A DNA stretch of 64,000 nt from Pseudolabrys sp. (GTDB lineage: Bacteria; Pseudomonadota; Alphaproteobacteria; Rhizobiales; Xanthobacteraceae). Location: positions 124,001 through 188,000 of the forward strand of contig JAFIGS010000011.1 of NCBI GenBank assembly GCA_017849615.1, given 5' to 3'. This document shows positions 24,019 through 34,447 of the stretch, in pieces; within the stretch, counting starts at the first letter, position 1; each line of letters opens with the position of its first letter. The notes beneath the pieces were generated by a model. The model saw nothing but the letters and a program-made list of their open reading frames with translations, made no database searches and was not told the DNA's origin. A program made the translations under genes and the position numbers.

Positions 24019-24031
24019 TGCAAATTCAGTT

Positions 24032-24120
24032 GTCATTCCGGGGCGCGAGTGCAACGCGCGAACCCGGAATCCAGCGCTGGATTCCGGATCGACTTGCTTC
24101 GCAAGTCGTCCGGAATGACG
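24032..24120. repeat. Intergenic palindromic repeat, family R1, copy 2
   Basis: TCATTCCGGGGCGCGAG ... ACCCGGAATCCAGCGCTGG ... TCCGGAATGACGG between hisH and hisA. It is the same design as the element at 15564, with a different inner hairpin (GACTTGCTTCGCAAGTC). Confidence 0.85.
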
Positions 24121-24130
24121 GAGTAACAGC

Positions 24131-24871
24131 ATGATCCTCTTCCCCGCCATCGACCTCAAGGAAGGCCTCGCCGTGCGTCTGGAGCAGGGCGACATGGCGC
24201 GCGCCACCGTGTTTCATCGCGACCCGGCGGCGCAGGCGCGCGCTTTCGAGATGCAGGGCTTCCGTTATCTGCACATCGTCGATCTCGACGGCGCCTTCGC
24301 CGGCAAGCCGGTGAACGCCGATGCGGTCGATCGCATTCTCGAGACTATCGGCATTCCGGTGCAGCTCGGCGGCGGCGTGCGCGACGTGGCGACTGTCGAA
24401 GGCTGGCTCGGCAAGGGCGTTGACCGCGTCATCATCGGCACCGCCGCGGTGCGCGACCCCGCTTTCGTCAAGGAAGCCGCGAAGACATATCACGGCCGCG
24501 TCGCCGTCGGCCTCGATGCGCGCGACGGCAAGGTCGCGGTTCAAGGCTGGGCCGAAGCGTCCGAACTGACCGTGCTCGACATCGCGCGGCGGTTCGAGGA
24601 CGCCGGCGTATCGGCGATCATCTACACCGATATTGCGCGCGACGGCATGCTCCAGGGCATCAACTGGGATGCGACCATCGCGCTCGCCGAAGCCATTTCC
24701 ATTCCGGTGATCGCTTCCGGCGGTTTCGCCTCGATGGACGATATCCGCTCGCTGCTGGAGCCGCGTGCGCGCAAGCTCGAAGGCGCCATCGCCGGCCGCG
24801 CCATCTATGACGGCCGGCTCGACGTGCCGGAAGCGCTGCGCATGCTGCGCGACGCCGAGGTTGCGGGCTGA
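24131..24871 (+). CDS. hisA: ProFAR isomerase
   Basis: This 246-residue TIM-barrel enzyme isomerises N'-formimino-aminoimidazole carboxamide ribotide (ProFAR) to PRFAR. The catalytic Asp is near the N-terminus in '[15 protein letters not shown]', the second Asp region is '[17 protein letters not shown]', and the phosphate-binding loops 'QLGGGVRD' and '[11 protein letters not shown]' are present. Its stop codon shares one base with the hisF start, so the two are coupled. Confidence 0.97.
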   Translation: MILFPAIDLKEGLAVRLEQGDMARATVFHRDPAAQARAFEMQGFRYLHIVDLDGAFAGKPVNADAVDRILETIGIPVQLGGGVRDVATVEGWLGKGVDRVIIGTAAVRDPAFVKEAAKTYHGRVAVGLDARDGKVAVQGWAEASELTVLDIARRFEDAGVSAIIYTDIARDGMLQGINWDATIALAEAISIPVIASGGFASMDDIRSLLEPRARKLEGAIAGRAIYDGRLDVPEALRMLRDAEVAG

Positions 24872-25647
24872 TGTTCAAGGTCCGCGTCATCCCCTGCCTC
24901 GACGTCAAGGACGGCCGCGTCGTGAAGGGCGTCAACTTCGTCGATCTGCGCGACGCCGGCGATCCGGTCGAGGCGGCGGTGGCTTATGACGCCGCCGGCG
25001 CCGACGAACTGTGCTTCCTTGACATCACCGCCAGCCACGAAAACCGCGACACCATCTTCGATGTGGTGACGCGCACCGCCGAGGCCTGCTTCATGCCGCT
25101 CACGGTGGGCGGCGGCGTGCGCACCGTCGATGACATTCGCAAGCTGCTCACCTGCGGCGCCGACAAGGTGTCGATCAACACCGCGGCGGTGACGCGGCGC
25201 GCCTTCGTCAAGGAAGCGGCGGAGAAGTTCGGCGATCAGTGCATCGTCGTCGCGATCGACGCCAAGAAGGTGTCGAAGGAGGGCGAGCCGCCGCGCTGGG
25301 AGATTTTCACCCATGGCGGCCGCAAGCCGACCGGGCTGGACGCCGTCGATTATGCGCGTGAGGTGGTGTCGCTGGGCGCCGGCGAAATCCTGCTGACCTC
25401 GATGGACCGTGACGGCACCAAATCCGGCTTCGACATCGCGCTGACGCGAGCCGTGGCCGATGCGGTGCCGGTGCCGGTCATCGCCTCGGGCGGCGTCGGC
25501 AATCTGGATCACATGGTGGCCGGTATTCGCGATGGCCACGCCACGGCGGTGCTGGCGGCTTCGATTTTCCATTTCGGCGAATATTCGGTGCGCGAAGCCA
25601 AGGAATACATGGCCAAGGCCGCCCTGCCGATGCGGCTGGATCCGTGA
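24871..25647 (+). CDS. hisF: Imidazole glycerol phosphate synthase, cyclase subunit
   Basis: This 258-residue TIM-barrel partner of HisH makes imidazole glycerol phosphate and AICAR. Catalytic Asp residues are in '[19 protein letters not shown]' and '[11 protein letters not shown]'. The loops '[16 protein letters not shown]' and '[11 protein letters not shown]' bind phosphate. The start overlaps the hisA stop by one base. Normal length, complete. Confidence 0.98.
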   Translation: MFKVRVIPCLDVKDGRVVKGVNFVDLRDAGDPVEAAVAYDAAGADELCFLDITASHENRDTIFDVVTRTAEACFMPLTVGGGVRTVDDIRKLLTCGADKVSINTAAVTRRAFVKEAAEKFGDQCIVVAIDAKKVSKEGEPPRWEIFTHGGRKPTGLDAVDYAREVVSLGAGEILLTSMDRDGTKSGFDIALTRAVADAVPVPVIASGGVGNLDHMVAGIRDGHATAVLAASIFHFGEYSVREAKEYMAKAALPMRLDP

Positions 25648-25652
25648 ATCCG

Positions 25653-25743
25653 CCTCATCCTGAGGAGCGGCCGCAGGCCGCGTCTCGAAGGATGGGGCGG
25701 CCACATGGTTCGAGACGGCGCTTCGCGCCTCCTCACCATGAGG
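25653..25743. repeat. Intergenic palindromic repeat, family R2, copy 1
   Basis: CTCATCCTGAGGAGC ... CGTCTCGAAGGATG ... GTTCGAGACG ... CTCCTCACCATGAGG lies between hisF and hisE. Two complementary halves bracket the central CTCGAAG/TTCGAG pairing. Further copies are at 53895, 57552 and 58551. Confidence 0.85.
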
Positions 25744-25783
25744 CCGGTTGAAGCCGGAATGACGACGGTGGAAAGAACTGCTA

Positions 25784-26119
25784 ATGACGCAAGCCATGAC
25801 CCAATTCACCCTCGCCGACCTTGAAAAACGCATCGAGGAACGCGCGCGCGCCAGCGCCGAGCAGTCCTATACGCGCGCTTTGATCGACAAGGGCGCGGCG
25901 CACTGCGCCAAGAAGATGGGCGAAGAGGCCTTCGAAACGGCGATAGCCGCCGTGCAGGAAGACAAGGGCCGGCTCGTGTCGGAGGCCGCCGATCTGGTCT
26001 ATCATCTCATGGTCCTGATGAAGGTGCGCGGCGTGACGCTGGCCGATGTCGAAGCCGAGCTTGATCGGCGCACGGCGCAATCCGGTCATGCCGAGAAGGC
26101 CTCGCGTCCCAAAGGCTAA
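25784..26119 (+). CDS. hisE: Phosphoribosyl-ATP pyrophosphatase
   Basis: This 111-residue MazG-like all-helical enzyme hydrolyses phosphoribosyl-ATP to phosphoribosyl-AMP, step 2 of histidine synthesis. The metal-binding helix motifs '[18 protein letters not shown]' and '[16 protein letters not shown]' are conserved. Starts at 25784 and 25796 are both possible. It follows an R2 repeat and precedes an R4 repeat and coaA. Confidence 0.95.
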   Translation: MTQAMTQFTLADLEKRIEERARASAEQSYTRALIDKGAAHCAKKMGEEAFETAIAAVQEDKGRLVSEAADLVYHLMVLMKVRGVTLADVEAELDRRTAQSGHAEKASRPKG

Positions 26120-26120
26120 C

Positions 26121-26169
26121 GCGCATGATCCCGAAAAGTGGGAGCCGGTTTTCGGATCAGATCATGCGC
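26121..26169. repeat. Rhizobiales-type REP element, family R4
   Basis: GCATGATCCCGAAAAGTGG and CCGGTTTTCGGATCAGATCATGC form an imperfect palindrome of about 47 bp in the 64-bp gap between hisE and coaA. The sequence is of a repeat type that is very common in Hyphomicrobiales genomes. Confidence 0.8.
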
Positions 26170-26183
26170 AAAGAGAGAAGCTG

Positions 26184-27137
26184 ATGGAACAGCGCACCGC
26201 CGACAATCTCTCGCCTTACCGCAGCTTCTCGCGCGCGGAATGGGCGGCGTTGCGCGAAGACGCGCCGATGACGCTCACCTCCGACGAGGTGACGCGGCTG
26301 CGCTCGCTCCACGATCGTCTCGACATGAGGGAGGTGGAGGACATCTATCTGCCGCTGTCGCGGTTGTTGTCGCTCTATGTCACGGCGACGCAGCGGCTGT
26401 TCCGCGCGCAGGAGCGTTTCCTTCACGCCACCGACGAGAAGATGCCGTTCATCATCGGCGTCGCCGGCTCCGTCGCGGTCGGCAAGTCGACCACGGCGCG
26501 CGTGCTGCAGGCGCTGTTGGCGCGCTGGCCCGGTTCGCCGCAGGTCGATCTCGTCACCACCGACGGCTTCCTGTTTCCGAACGCGGTGCTCGATCGCGAA
26601 GGCCTGATGGAGAAGAAGGGCTTTCCGGAAAGCTACGACGTCGCGACGCTTTTGCGTTTTCTGTCGGACGTGAAGGCCGGCCGCCGGCCGGCGCGTGCGC
26701 CGATCTATTCGCATCTGACCTACGACGTCGTGCCGAACCAGTGGGTCGAGGTGAACCGGCCCGACATCCTCATCGTCGAGGGCCTGAACGTTTTGCAGAC
26801 AGGGCGGCTGCCGAAGGACGGCAAGGCCATTCCCTTCGTGTCCGACTTCTTCGATTTCTCGGTTTATATCGACGCCGACGAGGATGTGCTGCTCGCCTGG
26901 TATGTTGATCGCTTTCTTACCTTGCGCGGCACGGCGTTCCGCGATCCCAAATCATACTTCCACCGCTACTCGGCCTTGTCGGACAAGGAAGCAACCGAGA
27001 CGGCGATGTCGATATGGCAACGCATCAATCTCGTGAACCTGCACGAGAATATCCTGCCGACGCGGCAGCGCGCCGACCTCATTCTCAAGAAGACCGGCTC
27101 GCACCAGGTCGATCAGGTCTCGCTGCGCAGGCTTTAG
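26184..27137 (+). CDS. coaA: Pantothenate kinase (type I)
   Basis: This 317-residue enzyme catalyses the first, rate-setting step of CoA synthesis (pantothenate to 4'-phosphopantothenate) and is normally feedback-inhibited by CoA. Walker A is '[19 protein letters not shown]'. Signatures '[13 protein letters not shown]', '[16 protein letters not shown]' and '[11 protein letters not shown]' are intact. The open frame extends back through the R4 repeat into hisE. ATG 26184, with GAGAGAAG just upstream, gives normal length. It converges on the acyltransferase gene with only 8 bp between. Confidence 0.97.
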   Translation: MEQRTADNLSPYRSFSRAEWAALREDAPMTLTSDEVTRLRSLHDRLDMREVEDIYLPLSRLLSLYVTATQRLFRAQERFLHATDEKMPFIIGVAGSVAVGKSTTARVLQALLARWPGSPQVDLVTTDGFLFPNAVLDREGLMEKKGFPESYDVATLLRFLSDVKAGRRPARAPIYSHLTYDVVPNQWVEVNRPDILIVEGLNVLQTGRLPKDGKAIPFVSDFFDFSVYIDADEDVLLAWYVDRFLTLRGTAFRDPKSYFHRYSALSDKEATETAMSIWQRINLVNLHENILPTRQRADLILKKTGSHQVDQVSLRRL

Positions 27138-27145
27138 CTTGCTAG

Positions 27146-28114
27146 CTAAGCCGCCCTGCGGCTCAGGTCGAAGTGCTCCATATAGCGCTGCTTGATCGCA
27201 GACACAGGCAGCACGATCAGCACGTCGGTGGTGCCGAATTCATGATCGACCACCGCGCCGTCGCCGATATAGGCGCCGAGGCGGAGATAGCCCTTCACCA
27301 GCGGCGGCAGCAGACGCAACGCTTCCTTCGGATCGATCGATTCCTTGGAGATGCGGTTCATCTCGACATAACGCTCGGGCAGCGCCTGCGCGCGCCATTC
27401 CTCCGGCGCGCGGGCATAATGATGCAGGAAGGACAGCGGCAGCGCGAGGCGCTTGGGCTCGGTGCCGTCGAGGCTGGCGCAACCGATCATCACGTCGCAG
27501 CGGTTCTGCGTGATGTAGGCGTGGATGCCGTGCCAGAGCAGTTCGACGGTACGCTTGTTGCGATAGGGCGCCAGCACGCAGGAGCGGCCGAGCTCGAGGA
27601 ACTGCAGATTGCGGTGGCGCTCGATCAAGCCGCCGATGTCGAACTCGCCGGCGGTGTAGAAGCCGCCGTGATCTTCGGCGAGCGACTGACGCAGCAGCCT
27701 GTATGTGCCGACCACGGCCGGGCGGCCGCCCGGCGCGCCCTCGCGGGCGGCATGGTCGAGCACCAGAAGGTGGTCGCAGATCGCGTCGTAGCCATCGACG
27801 TCGCGGCGCGCGAACAGGCGGCCCGGGTTCGGAATGGCGGTGCCTTCCTGGTAGAAGACGCGGTAGCGCAGCTTCTGGGCCTGGCGCACTTCGGCGGCGG
27901 TCTGGGCGAGGCGGACTTCCAGCGAGCCGATCCGGCCGAGCGACTGGAGCGGGCGATGCGCCCGCGCCGCCCAGGCCTGCAGCCCGCCATAGGCCTGCAG
28001 CGACGAGATCAGCCCCGGAGCGGCCGGAGCGGCGCGGCGGCGGCTGAACGGGTTACGCGTCGGACTGGCGCTGTCGCGCATCATGGAACGGTCCCTTTGG
28101 GAGCTCATCGTCAT
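27146..28114 (-). CDS. olsB: OlsB-type ornithine-acyl[acyl carrier protein] N-acyltransferase
   Basis: This 322-residue protein is of the OlsB/hemolysin-like GNAT family. It has a basic, disordered N-terminus (about 60 residues) and an acyltransferase core with 'EVRQAQKLRYRVFYQEGTAIP', 'DICDHLLVLDH'-like and 'FLELGRSCVLAPYRNKRTVELLWHGI' segments. The likely reaction is transfer of a 3-hydroxyacyl group from ACP to the alpha-amino group of ornithine, giving lyso-ornithine lipid. OlsA is not in this window. The family is clear. The exact acceptor could instead be another amino acid. Confidence 0.78.
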   Translation of the reverse strand: MTMSSQRDRSMMRDSASPTRNPFSRRRAAPAAPGLISSLQAYGGLQAWAARAHRPLQSLGRIGSLEVRLAQTAAEVRQAQKLRYRVFYQEGTAIPNPGRLFARRDVDGYDAICDHLLVLDHAAREGAPGGRPAVVGTYRLLRQSLAEDHGGFYTAGEFDIGGLIERHRNLQFLELGRSCVLAPYRNKRTVELLWHGIHAYITQNRCDVMIGCASLDGTEPKRLALPLSFLHHYARAPEEWRAQALPERYVEMNRISKESIDPKEALRLLPPLVKGYLRLGAYIGDGAVVDHEFGTTDVLIVLPVSAIKQRYMEHFDLSRRAA

Positions 28115-28243
28115 TGGCGGTACATAGGGACCAATCCGCCCGATTGAAGACTGGCGAATCGCGACCCGGCGCCGCTGTGGCAGCGATACACCATGCCCCG
28201 AATACGGAATTATGACGATTTGGGGAAGCCTGATCGGTGAACT

Positions 28244-30466
28244 CTAGGCCGCAATCGACGTCCGCCCGGCGATCCGGTCCAATAGCTCCTGGAGACGCCG
28301 GCGGTCCAGCGGCTTGGTGAGCACGGCGTCCATGCCGGCTTCATGACCGAGAGTCATGTCTTCGGCGGACGCGTTGGCCGTCAGCGCGATCACAGGCACG
28401 GGGCGGAACGCCTCTGCTGCGGCGGCCTTAATTTCGGCCTCGCGCGCGCGAATGCGGCGGGTGGCCTCGAGACCGTCCATGCCGGGCATCTGAACGTCCA
28501 TCATGACAAGGTCGAACGGCCGGCCGCTCTCGAGCGCCGCGCTCCAGGCCAGCACGGCGCTGCCGCCGTCGCCGACCGTGGTGACGCGATGGCCGAATCG
28601 CGTCAGAAGCGCGCGGGTCAGCATGACATTGATCGGGTTATCCTCGGCGAGCAGCACATTGAGCCCGCCGCCGGGCGCGGATTCGATCTCCGGCAAGGCC
28701 ATTTCCGCCGGTTCGACCGGTTTCACCGGCTCGAACGAGTCCGGCCCGGCAAAACGCGCGGCCAGCGAGGCGGCGCGCACCGGTTTCACCAGATAGCCGG
28801 TGAATCCCGCGGCCTTCAGCGCCGGCAGGTCGGAGCGTTCGGACGGACCGATGAGGACGAGACGCCGCGTTCCGCTGTCCGGAAGGCTACCCTCCTCGGC
28901 CATCATCGCGCGGGCGAAAGCCCCATCGATAATCAGCGTGTCGAAGCGCCCCCCGGCGAGATGGCGCGCGGCCTCGGCGGCGTTGCCGACCTCGATTTGC
29001 GTCGCCATGCCCCAGGCATCGAGCCGCCGGGCCAGCACCTCGGCCTCGATCACGGTCGAAGCCACGATCAATGCGCTCTGACCGCTCAGGTCCGGCGCCT
29101 TGAACGGCGCGGCGGTCCCGGCCTGCGCCGCCGGCAATTCGATCGTGAACGAGAAAGTGGATCCCTGACCCGGCGCGCTATCGACCTCAAGCGAGCCTTG
29201 CATCGCTTCGACGATGCGTTTCGAGATGGCGAGGCCCAGTCCGGTGCCGCCGAATTTGCGCGACGGCGATGTATCGGCCTGCTCGAATTCGTGGAAGATG
29301 CGCGCTTGATCCTCGGGCGCCAGCCCGATGCCGGTGTCGCGTATCGAGAAGCGCACGGCGTTATCGCCGATGCCGGGCTCGACCATCACGGTGACGCCGC
29401 CAGTCTCGGTGAATTTCACCGCGTTGCCGGCGAGATTGAGCAGAACCTGACGCAGCCGCGCGGCATCGCCCATGACCGCCGCCGGCAGCCGCTCATCGAC
29501 GAACGAGCTGACGGCAATGCCCTTGCCATGCGCGTTCGGCGCCAGCAGTTCGATGGTCTCCTCAACGAGCGGCAACAAGGCGAAGGGCGCCGAAGCAAGC
29601 TCGAGCCTGCCGGCCTCGATCCGCGAGAAGTCGAGCACTTCCTCGATCAGCGCCAGCAGCGTCTCGCCGGAAGCCTTCGCCGCTTTCGCGTAATTGATCT
29701 GCTCGGACGTCAGCGATGTATCGAGCAGCAGATCGGTCATGCCGATAACGCCGTTGAGCGGCGTGCGAATTTCATGGCTGACGGTGGCAAGGAAGCGCGA
29801 TTTGGCGCGGCTCGCGGCCTCGGCGAGATCGCGCGCTTCGATGCGATCGGTGACATCGCGGCCGACGCTTTGCGTCTCGGTGCCGGCGTCGGTGCGAACC
29901 GTGACCTCGCGCCAGGCAACCCAGCGCGGGCCGAGCGGCGTATCGATCTTCTGGTCCTGGGCGCGGGTGCCGTCGTCCAGCAACGCGAGGTCGGTCTGTT
30001 CGATGACGGTGAGCGCGACGATCCGGCCGAGCACGTCGGACTGACGGCGGCCGGCGAAGCGGCACCACGCCTCGTTGGCGTAGGTGACAAGGCCGTGCGC
30101 GTCGCGGCGCACGATCAGATCGCCCTGCGCCTCGAGCAGGCCGCGGGCGCGGACCTCGGCCTCGCGTGCTTCCCAAAGCTGATCGGACAGGTCCTCGATG
30201 CGCCGCTCGAGGTCGTGCTGATGATCCCTGGCGAGACGGCGGCGATAGAGAAGAAACGCGATGACAGCGCAGGCCGCCGCAAACAGCGCGCCGGTGCCGA
30301 TGGCATAGGTATGCGGATCGTAGTCCGGGCGCATCGCGCGAATGCCGGCGAGGAAGCCAAGACCGCCGGAAATCACCGCCAAGGTGATGACGACCGAGCG
30401 GCCGTAGAGGATCAGCGCCGCGGTATTGCGTGCACGTGGCGCGGGGGGGCGAGTGATTTTCGTCAT
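28244..30466 (-). CDS. Membrane hybrid histidine kinase (PAS-HisKA-HATPase-REC-like-REC)
   Basis: This is a 740-residue sensor kinase. Two transmembrane helices (about 22-44 and 55-74) are followed by a coiled coil and a PAS domain (about 105-208). The HisKA phospho-acceptor is His231 ('[17 protein letters not shown]'), and the HATPase has N, G1 ('[10 protein letters not shown]') and G2 ('[11 protein letters not shown]') boxes. A degenerate receiver follows ('[10 protein letters not shown]'), then a complete C-terminal receiver ('[13 protein letters not shown]', '[14 protein letters not shown]', 'VIALTANA', 'AVLTKPLD'). It probably passes phosphate to an unlinked phosphotransfer protein. No partner gene is adjacent. 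The signal is unknown. Confidence 0.93.
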   Translation of the reverse strand: MTKITRPPAPRARNTAALILYGRSVVITLAVISGGLGFLAGIRAMRPDYDPHTYAIGTGALFAAACAVIAFLLYRRRLARDHQHDLERRIEDLSDQLWEAREAEVRARGLLEAQGDLIVRRDAHGLVTYANEAWCRFAGRRQSDVLGRIVALTVIEQTDLALLDDGTRAQDQKIDTPLGPRWVAWREVTVRTDAGTETQSVGRDVTDRIEARDLAEAASRAKSRFLATVSHEIRTPLNGVIGMTDLLLDTSLTSEQINYAKAAKASGETLLALIEEVLDFSRIEAGRLELASAPFALLPLVEETIELLAPNAHGKGIAVSSFVDERLPAAVMGDAARLRQVLLNLAGNAVKFTETGGVTVMVEPGIGDNAVRFSIRDTGIGLAPEDQARIFHEFEQADTSPSRKFGGTGLGLAISKRIVEAMQGSLEVDSAPGQGSTFSFTIELPAAQAGTAAPFKAPDLSGQSALIVASTVIEAEVLARRLDAWGMATQIEVGNAAEAARHLAGGRFDTLIIDGAFARAMMAEEGSLPDSGTRRLVLIGPSERSDLPALKAAGFTGYLVKPVRAASLAARFAGPDSFEPVKPVEPAEMALPEIESAPGGGLNVLLAEDNPINVMLTRALLTRFGHRVTTVGDGGSAVLAWSAALESGRPFDLVMMDVQMPGMDGLEATRRIRAREAEIKAAAAEAFRPVPVIALTANASAEDMTLGHEAGMDAVLTKPLDRRRLQELLDRIAGRTSIAA

Positions 30467-30777
30467 GACGACCCATTATTCTTCCCAAGGTCTTGCAATT
30501 CGGTGGTGACCGGATTGGTTCGGTCCGCCGGATCGAGTTGTAGTGAAAGCGTGGTTAAACGCCGGGAAGAGCATGCATAAGGTATCGTCGTGCGGCGGGC
30601 CGGCTTGGCCGGATGTCAACCGCCTCGATGTCGGCGTTTGAGATAAATTTTAATTAACAGATCGGCCTTGTTTCGGTGGGGCGATATTTAATAATTCAAT
30701 GGCAGTTTACCAAACGAGTTGATGAAACTTCGCGCCCGTGCCGTCCCAGCACGGCGCTCTCACCGCGGGTTGCATTC
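30467..30777. other. Divergent intergenic region, promoters only
   Basis: These 311 bp lie between the divergent hybrid kinase and chemoreceptor genes. It is clearly less GC-rich around 30640-30720 ('AAATTTTAATTAACAG', 'GATATTTAATAATTC'), where promoters for the receptor are expected. I see no ORF, no hairpin terminator and no full TTAA-N7-TTAA CtrA site. Confidence 0.5.
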
Positions 30778-32421
30778 ATGTCAAATTCCCATACCGCCGC
30801 GCGCCATGGGCGCCGGACGAATTCGGGCGGCACCTTGCTTGCTTTCGGTATCGCGATGGCCATCGGCATCGGAATCGCCGTGACGATCAGCGCTTACTCA
30901 ATGACCAAGGTGCGGATCGGTGGCGCGGCTTATGACAAGATCATCCAGGCCAAGGATCTGGTGGCCGACATTCTGCCGCCGCCGCTCTACATCATCGAGC
31001 CCTATCTCGAGGCCACCAAGGCGGCGCATCTCGACACGCCGGTTGTCGACGTGAAGAAGCGCATGGCGGAACTGCGCAAGGACTACGACACCCGCCGCAG
31101 CTTCTGGCAAGGAACGACGCTCGACAGTGCAATCCGCGATAAGTTGACGGAAGCATCCCACGTTTATGTCGGCAAGTTCTGGGTGGCGTTCGACGACAGA
31201 CTGGTGCCGAGTCTCGAAAGGCAGGATCACGCCGCTGCAATGGCCGCCTACGCGGAGTTGACCGCGCTCTATCAGGCGCATCGCGCGGTGATCGACGAGA
31301 TCGTTACGTCGGCCAACGCGCTTGCGGAGAAGGTTGAAGCCGATGCATCGAACCAGGGGCGGATCGCCATCTGGTCGGTGGCCGCAGTCGATGCCGCGCT
31401 GTTCCTTCTTCTTATCGCCGGCATAGTTGCGATCATCCGTCGGCTCGTCAGCCCGCTCAAGATTCTGGGCGATAGCCTCGCCAATCTGTCGAGCGGCAAT
31501 TTGACCGCACGCATCACCCAGAAGATGCCGCCGGAATACAGGCAGCTCCAGGAAAATCTCAATACGGCGATCGACCGGCTCAACGAGGTGATCGGTGCCG
31601 TCAAAAGATCGGCACGCGACGTCACCAGCGCGTCGGTCGAAATCTCGGCCAGCACGACGGACCTGTCGCAGCGCACCGAAGAACAGGCGGCGACGCTGGA
31701 AGAGACCGCGGCGTCGATGGAACAGATATCGTCGATCGTCAAATCGAACGCCGACAACGCGGTGCGCGCCGCGGCGCAGGCCAAGACCACTCAGAGCGTC
31801 GCCAATCGCGGCGGCGACATTGTTTCCAGCGCCGTGAGCGCGATGGCTCAGATTGAGGGCTCGTCGCACCGGATTTCGGATATCATCAGCGTGATCGATG
31901 AGATTGCGCGGCAGACCAATCTGCTTGCTCTCAATGCCGCCGTCGAGGCCGCCCGCGCCGGCGAAGCCGGCCGAGGCTTTGCCGTCGTCGCATCTGAAGT
32001 GCGCAGCCTGGCGCAGCGCTCGTCGCAAGCCGCCAAGGACATCAAGGACCTGATCACCAGATCCAGCACCGAGGTCAAAGACGGCGTTGATCTGGTCAAC
32101 CGCGCCGGTCAATCGCTCGGCGAGATTGTCACCTCGATCAAGGAGGTGGCTGCGATCATCGATGACATCGCCAGCGCCAGCGCCGAACAGGCCTCCGGCA
32201 TCGACCAGATCAACAAGGCATTGACGCAGATGGATACGGTGACGCAGCAGAACTCGGCGCTGGTCGAGGAGAACGCCTCGACGGCGCGTTCGCTCGAGAA
32301 TCAGGCCCGCGCCATGGACGGGCACGTCGACTTCTTCAATATCGGTCAGGTTGCGGCGACGGGTGTTCCGGCGCAGCGACGCGAGACGGATATGCGGGCC
32401 GCGGTGGCGCGGGCGGCCTGA
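30778..32421 (+). CDS. Methyl-accepting chemotaxis protein
   Basis: This is a 547-residue chemoreceptor. TM1 (about 17-40) is followed by a periplasmic four-helix-type sensor (about 41-200) with '[23 protein letters not shown]'. TM2 (about 200-222) leads into a HAMP domain ('[22 protein letters not shown]') and a long cytoplasmic signalling domain with the tip '[44 protein letters not shown]'. ATG 30778 is preferred over an upstream frame extension, since the N-terminus then matches related receptors. Ligand unknown. No che genes are nearby, so it relies on a chemotaxis core elsewhere. Confidence 0.94.
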   Translation: MSNSHTAARHGRRTNSGGTLLAFGIAMAIGIGIAVTISAYSMTKVRIGGAAYDKIIQAKDLVADILPPPLYIIEPYLEATKAAHLDTPVVDVKKRMAELRKDYDTRRSFWQGTTLDSAIRDKLTEASHVYVGKFWVAFDDRLVPSLERQDHAAAMAAYAELTALYQAHRAVIDEIVTSANALAEKVEADASNQGRIAIWSVAAVDAALFLLLIAGIVAIIRRLVSPLKILGDSLANLSSGNLTARITQKMPPEYRQLQENLNTAIDRLNEVIGAVKRSARDVTSASVEISASTTDLSQRTEEQAATLEETAASMEQISSIVKSNADNAVRAAAQAKTTQSVANRGGDIVSSAVSAMAQIEGSSHRISDIISVIDEIARQTNLLALNAAVEAARAGEAGRGFAVVASEVRSLAQRSSQAAKDIKDLITRSSTEVKDGVDLVNRAGQSLGEIVTSIKEVAAIIDDIASASAEQASGIDQINKALTQMDTVTQQNSALVEENASTARSLENQARAMDGHVDFFNIGQVAATGVPAQRRETDMRAAVARAA

Positions 32422-32439
32422 GCCGCGCTGCGCGAAGCG

Positions 32440-33978
32440 TCACGCCGCGCGCCGCAGATCGTCGGCCAGCGCGCGGTAGGACAAAGCCTCGGCCAGATGC
32501 ACGCGGCCGACCGCCGCCGCGCCGTCGAGATCGGCCAGAGTGCGCGCGACCCGCAGCACCCGGTGATAACCGCGCGCCGACAACTGCATGCGGTCGGCGG
32601 CCTCGCGCAGCAGTTTGGCGCCGCCGGCATCGGTCCGCGTTATCTCTTCGAGCAAGGGGCCGGTGGCCTGGGCGTTGCAGCGAATATGCGATGCGCCAAG
32701 TGACGCATAGCGCTCGGTCTGCAGATCGCGCGCGCGGGCAACACGCGCGGCGACTTCGCGGCTGCCTTCGGACGGCGGCGGCAGGATCAGATCGGCGGCG
32801 GTGACGGCCGGCACTTCGATGTGCAAATCGATGCGGTCGATCAGCGGTCCGGACAACCGGCCCTGATAGTCGGCGGCGCAGCGCACATTCGGCGCACGAT
32901 TGCAAGCAAAGCCCGGATCGTTGGCGCGGCCGCAGCGGCAGGGATTCATGGCGCCGACCAGCATGAAACGCGCAGGGTATGTAACGCGGTGATTGGCGCG
33001 TGCGATCGCGACCTCGCCGGTCTCCAGCGGCTGGCGCAGCGAGTCGAGCACCTGGCCGGAAAACTCCGGCATCTCGTCGAGAAACAGAACGCCGTTATGC
33101 GCGAGCGACACCTCGCCGGGCCGTGCCTTGAGGCCGCCGCCGACCAGCGCCGGCATCGACGCCGAATGATGCGGCGCGCGGAACGGCCGCCGGTTGGTGA
33201 GGGCGCCGCCTTCGATCTCGCCGGCGACCGAAGCGATCATCGACACTTCGAGCAGTTCGGTCGGCGACAGCGGCGGCAGGATCGACGGCAAGCGCGCCGC
33301 CAGCATCGACTTGCCGGCGCCGGGTGGGCCGATCATCAGAAGATTATGGCCGCCGGCGGCGGCGACCTCGAGCGCGCGTTTGGCGCTCTCCTGGCCCTTG
33401 ATGTCGGCAAGATCGAGCGGCACGCCGTCGAGCTCGCGAATTCTCGGGGTCGGCCGCGTCAGCACCTGGGTGCCGCGAAAATGATTGGCGAGCTGGATCA
33501 GCGATTGTGCGGCGATGATCTCGATCTCGGGGCTGGCCCATGCCGCCTCCGGGCCGCAGGCCTGCGGACAGATCAAACCATTGCCGCGGCCATTGGCGCC
33601 GATCGCCGCCGGCAGCACGCCGGCCACCGCCGCGATCGAGCCATCGAGGCCGAGTTCGCCGAGGACGGTGAAGCCCGACAGCGCGTCCGGCGGAATGGCG
33701 CCGATCGCCGCCATCAGGCCGAGCGCGATCGGCAGATCGAAATGACTGCCTTCCTTGGGCATGTCGGCCGGCGCGAGATTGACGGTGATGCGCCGGGCCG
33801 GAAGCGCCAGACCGGACGCGACCAGCGCGGCCCGCACGCGCTCTTTCGCTTCGGATACGGCCTTGTCCGGCAGGCCGACGATGTTGAAGGCTGGCAGCCC
33901 CGGCGCGACCTGCACCTGAACGTCCACGGCGCGGGCCTCGATGCCCTCGAACGCCACGGTTGCCACCCGCTGGACCAT
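32440..33978 (-). CDS. comM: YifB/ComM-family AAA+ ATPase
   Basis: This 512-residue member of the Mg-chelatase-like ComM (YifB) family is a hexameric helicase that speeds branch migration of incoming DNA during natural transformation and recombination. It has an N-terminal Lon-protease-like domain ('EARAVDVQVQVAPGLPAFNIVGLPDKAV'), Walker A 'MIGPPGAGKSMLAARL', Walker B 'NGVLFLDEMPEF', a Cys-rich 'NPCRCG' and a C-terminal Mg-chelatase domain. ATG 33978 has a GAGGGG site. A LexA-type box lies 52-66 bp upstream, which suggests SOS induction. Confidence 0.93.
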   Translation of the reverse strand: MVQRVATVAFEGIEARAVDVQVQVAPGLPAFNIVGLPDKAVSEAKERVRAALVASGLALPARRITVNLAPADMPKEGSHFDLPIALGLMAAIGAIPPDALSGFTVLGELGLDGSIAAVAGVLPAAIGANGRGNGLICPQACGPEAAWASPEIEIIAAQSLIQLANHFRGTQVLTRPTPRIRELDGVPLDLADIKGQESAKRALEVAAAGGHNLLMIGPPGAGKSMLAARLPSILPPLSPTELLEVSMIASVAGEIEGGALTNRRPFRAPHHSASMPALVGGGLKARPGEVSLAHNGVLFLDEMPEFSGQVLDSLRQPLETGEVAIARANHRVTYPARFMLVGAMNPCRCGRANDPGFACNRAPNVRCAADYQGRLSGPLIDRIDLHIEVPAVTAADLILPPPSEGSREVAARVARARDLQTERYASLGASHIRCNAQATGPLLEEITRTDAGGAKLLREAADRMQLSARGYHRVLRVARTLADLDGAAAVGRVHLAEALSYRALADDLRRAA

Positions 33979-34029
33979 ATGCCCCTCTTTGCTACCTTTG
34001 AGTGTAGCCGAAGTTGTGGAGAGGAACAA

Positions 34030-34044
34030 GAACATTTGCAGAAC
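34030..34044. promoter_or_regulatory. LexA (SOS) box, GAAC-N7-GAAC
   Basis: GAAC-ATTTGCA-GAAC is an exact match to the alphaproteobacterial LexA consensus GTTC-N7-GTTC read on the minus strand. It lies between divergent comM and a small gene at 34098. A third GAAC precedes it at 34024. comM homologues have been reported among LexA targets in alphaproteobacteria, which supports the call. Confidence 0.65.
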
Positions 34045-34097
34045 AAAACGACTCGATTAAGATACCCCCCTGTCACGGCTCAACCGGAGTGAGTGCC

Positions 34098-34271
34098 ATG
34101 ATTGATCGCGTCAGAATGGAAACCGACCTGCAGGAAGCCCGCCGCGCCCGTCAGGACGCTGAGGCCGCCAACCAGGACGTCGAGGAATTGATCTGGGAGC
34201 TGCAGCACGTTCAGCTCGGGCGTCAGCGCGTCGTGTTCTCGATTGCAGGCTTCGAGCAGGAAGCGGCCTGA
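34098..34271 (+). CDS. Small coiled-coil hypothetical protein (57 aa)
   Basis: This 57-residue frame starts at ATG 34098 with a GGAGTGAG site just upstream. Nearly the whole protein is one charged helix ('ETDLQEARRARQDAEAANQDVEELIWELQHVQLGRQ') with heptad-like spacing. The tail is 'VVFSIAGFEQEAA'. I do not recognise a family. It diverges from comM across a LexA box 54-68 bp upstream, so it could be damage-inducible, but that is inference. Confidence 0.55.
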   Translation: MIDRVRMETDLQEARRARQDAEAANQDVEELIWELQHVQLGRQRVVFSIAGFEQEAA

Positions 34272-34447
34272 GTTAACCCTACGCTTCCGCCGTCACGCGG
34301 TATTTCCGACCCGCGTCGCGACGGCGTGGTGAACGGCGCGTTAAGGCGTGCGGGCCATTATCTTAGCTTAGCCTAGCGCGGATATTTTCGGAGAATTAAT
34401 ACCCTGGCGTGTTTATTCAGCACCGTGGTTATGTGTGCGAGTAAACC

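Noticed and set aside
28343-30580. 745-codon open frame antisense to the hybrid kinase
   Set aside because: Shadow of the kinase gene. The translation is His/Arg/Gly-rich without any family motif.
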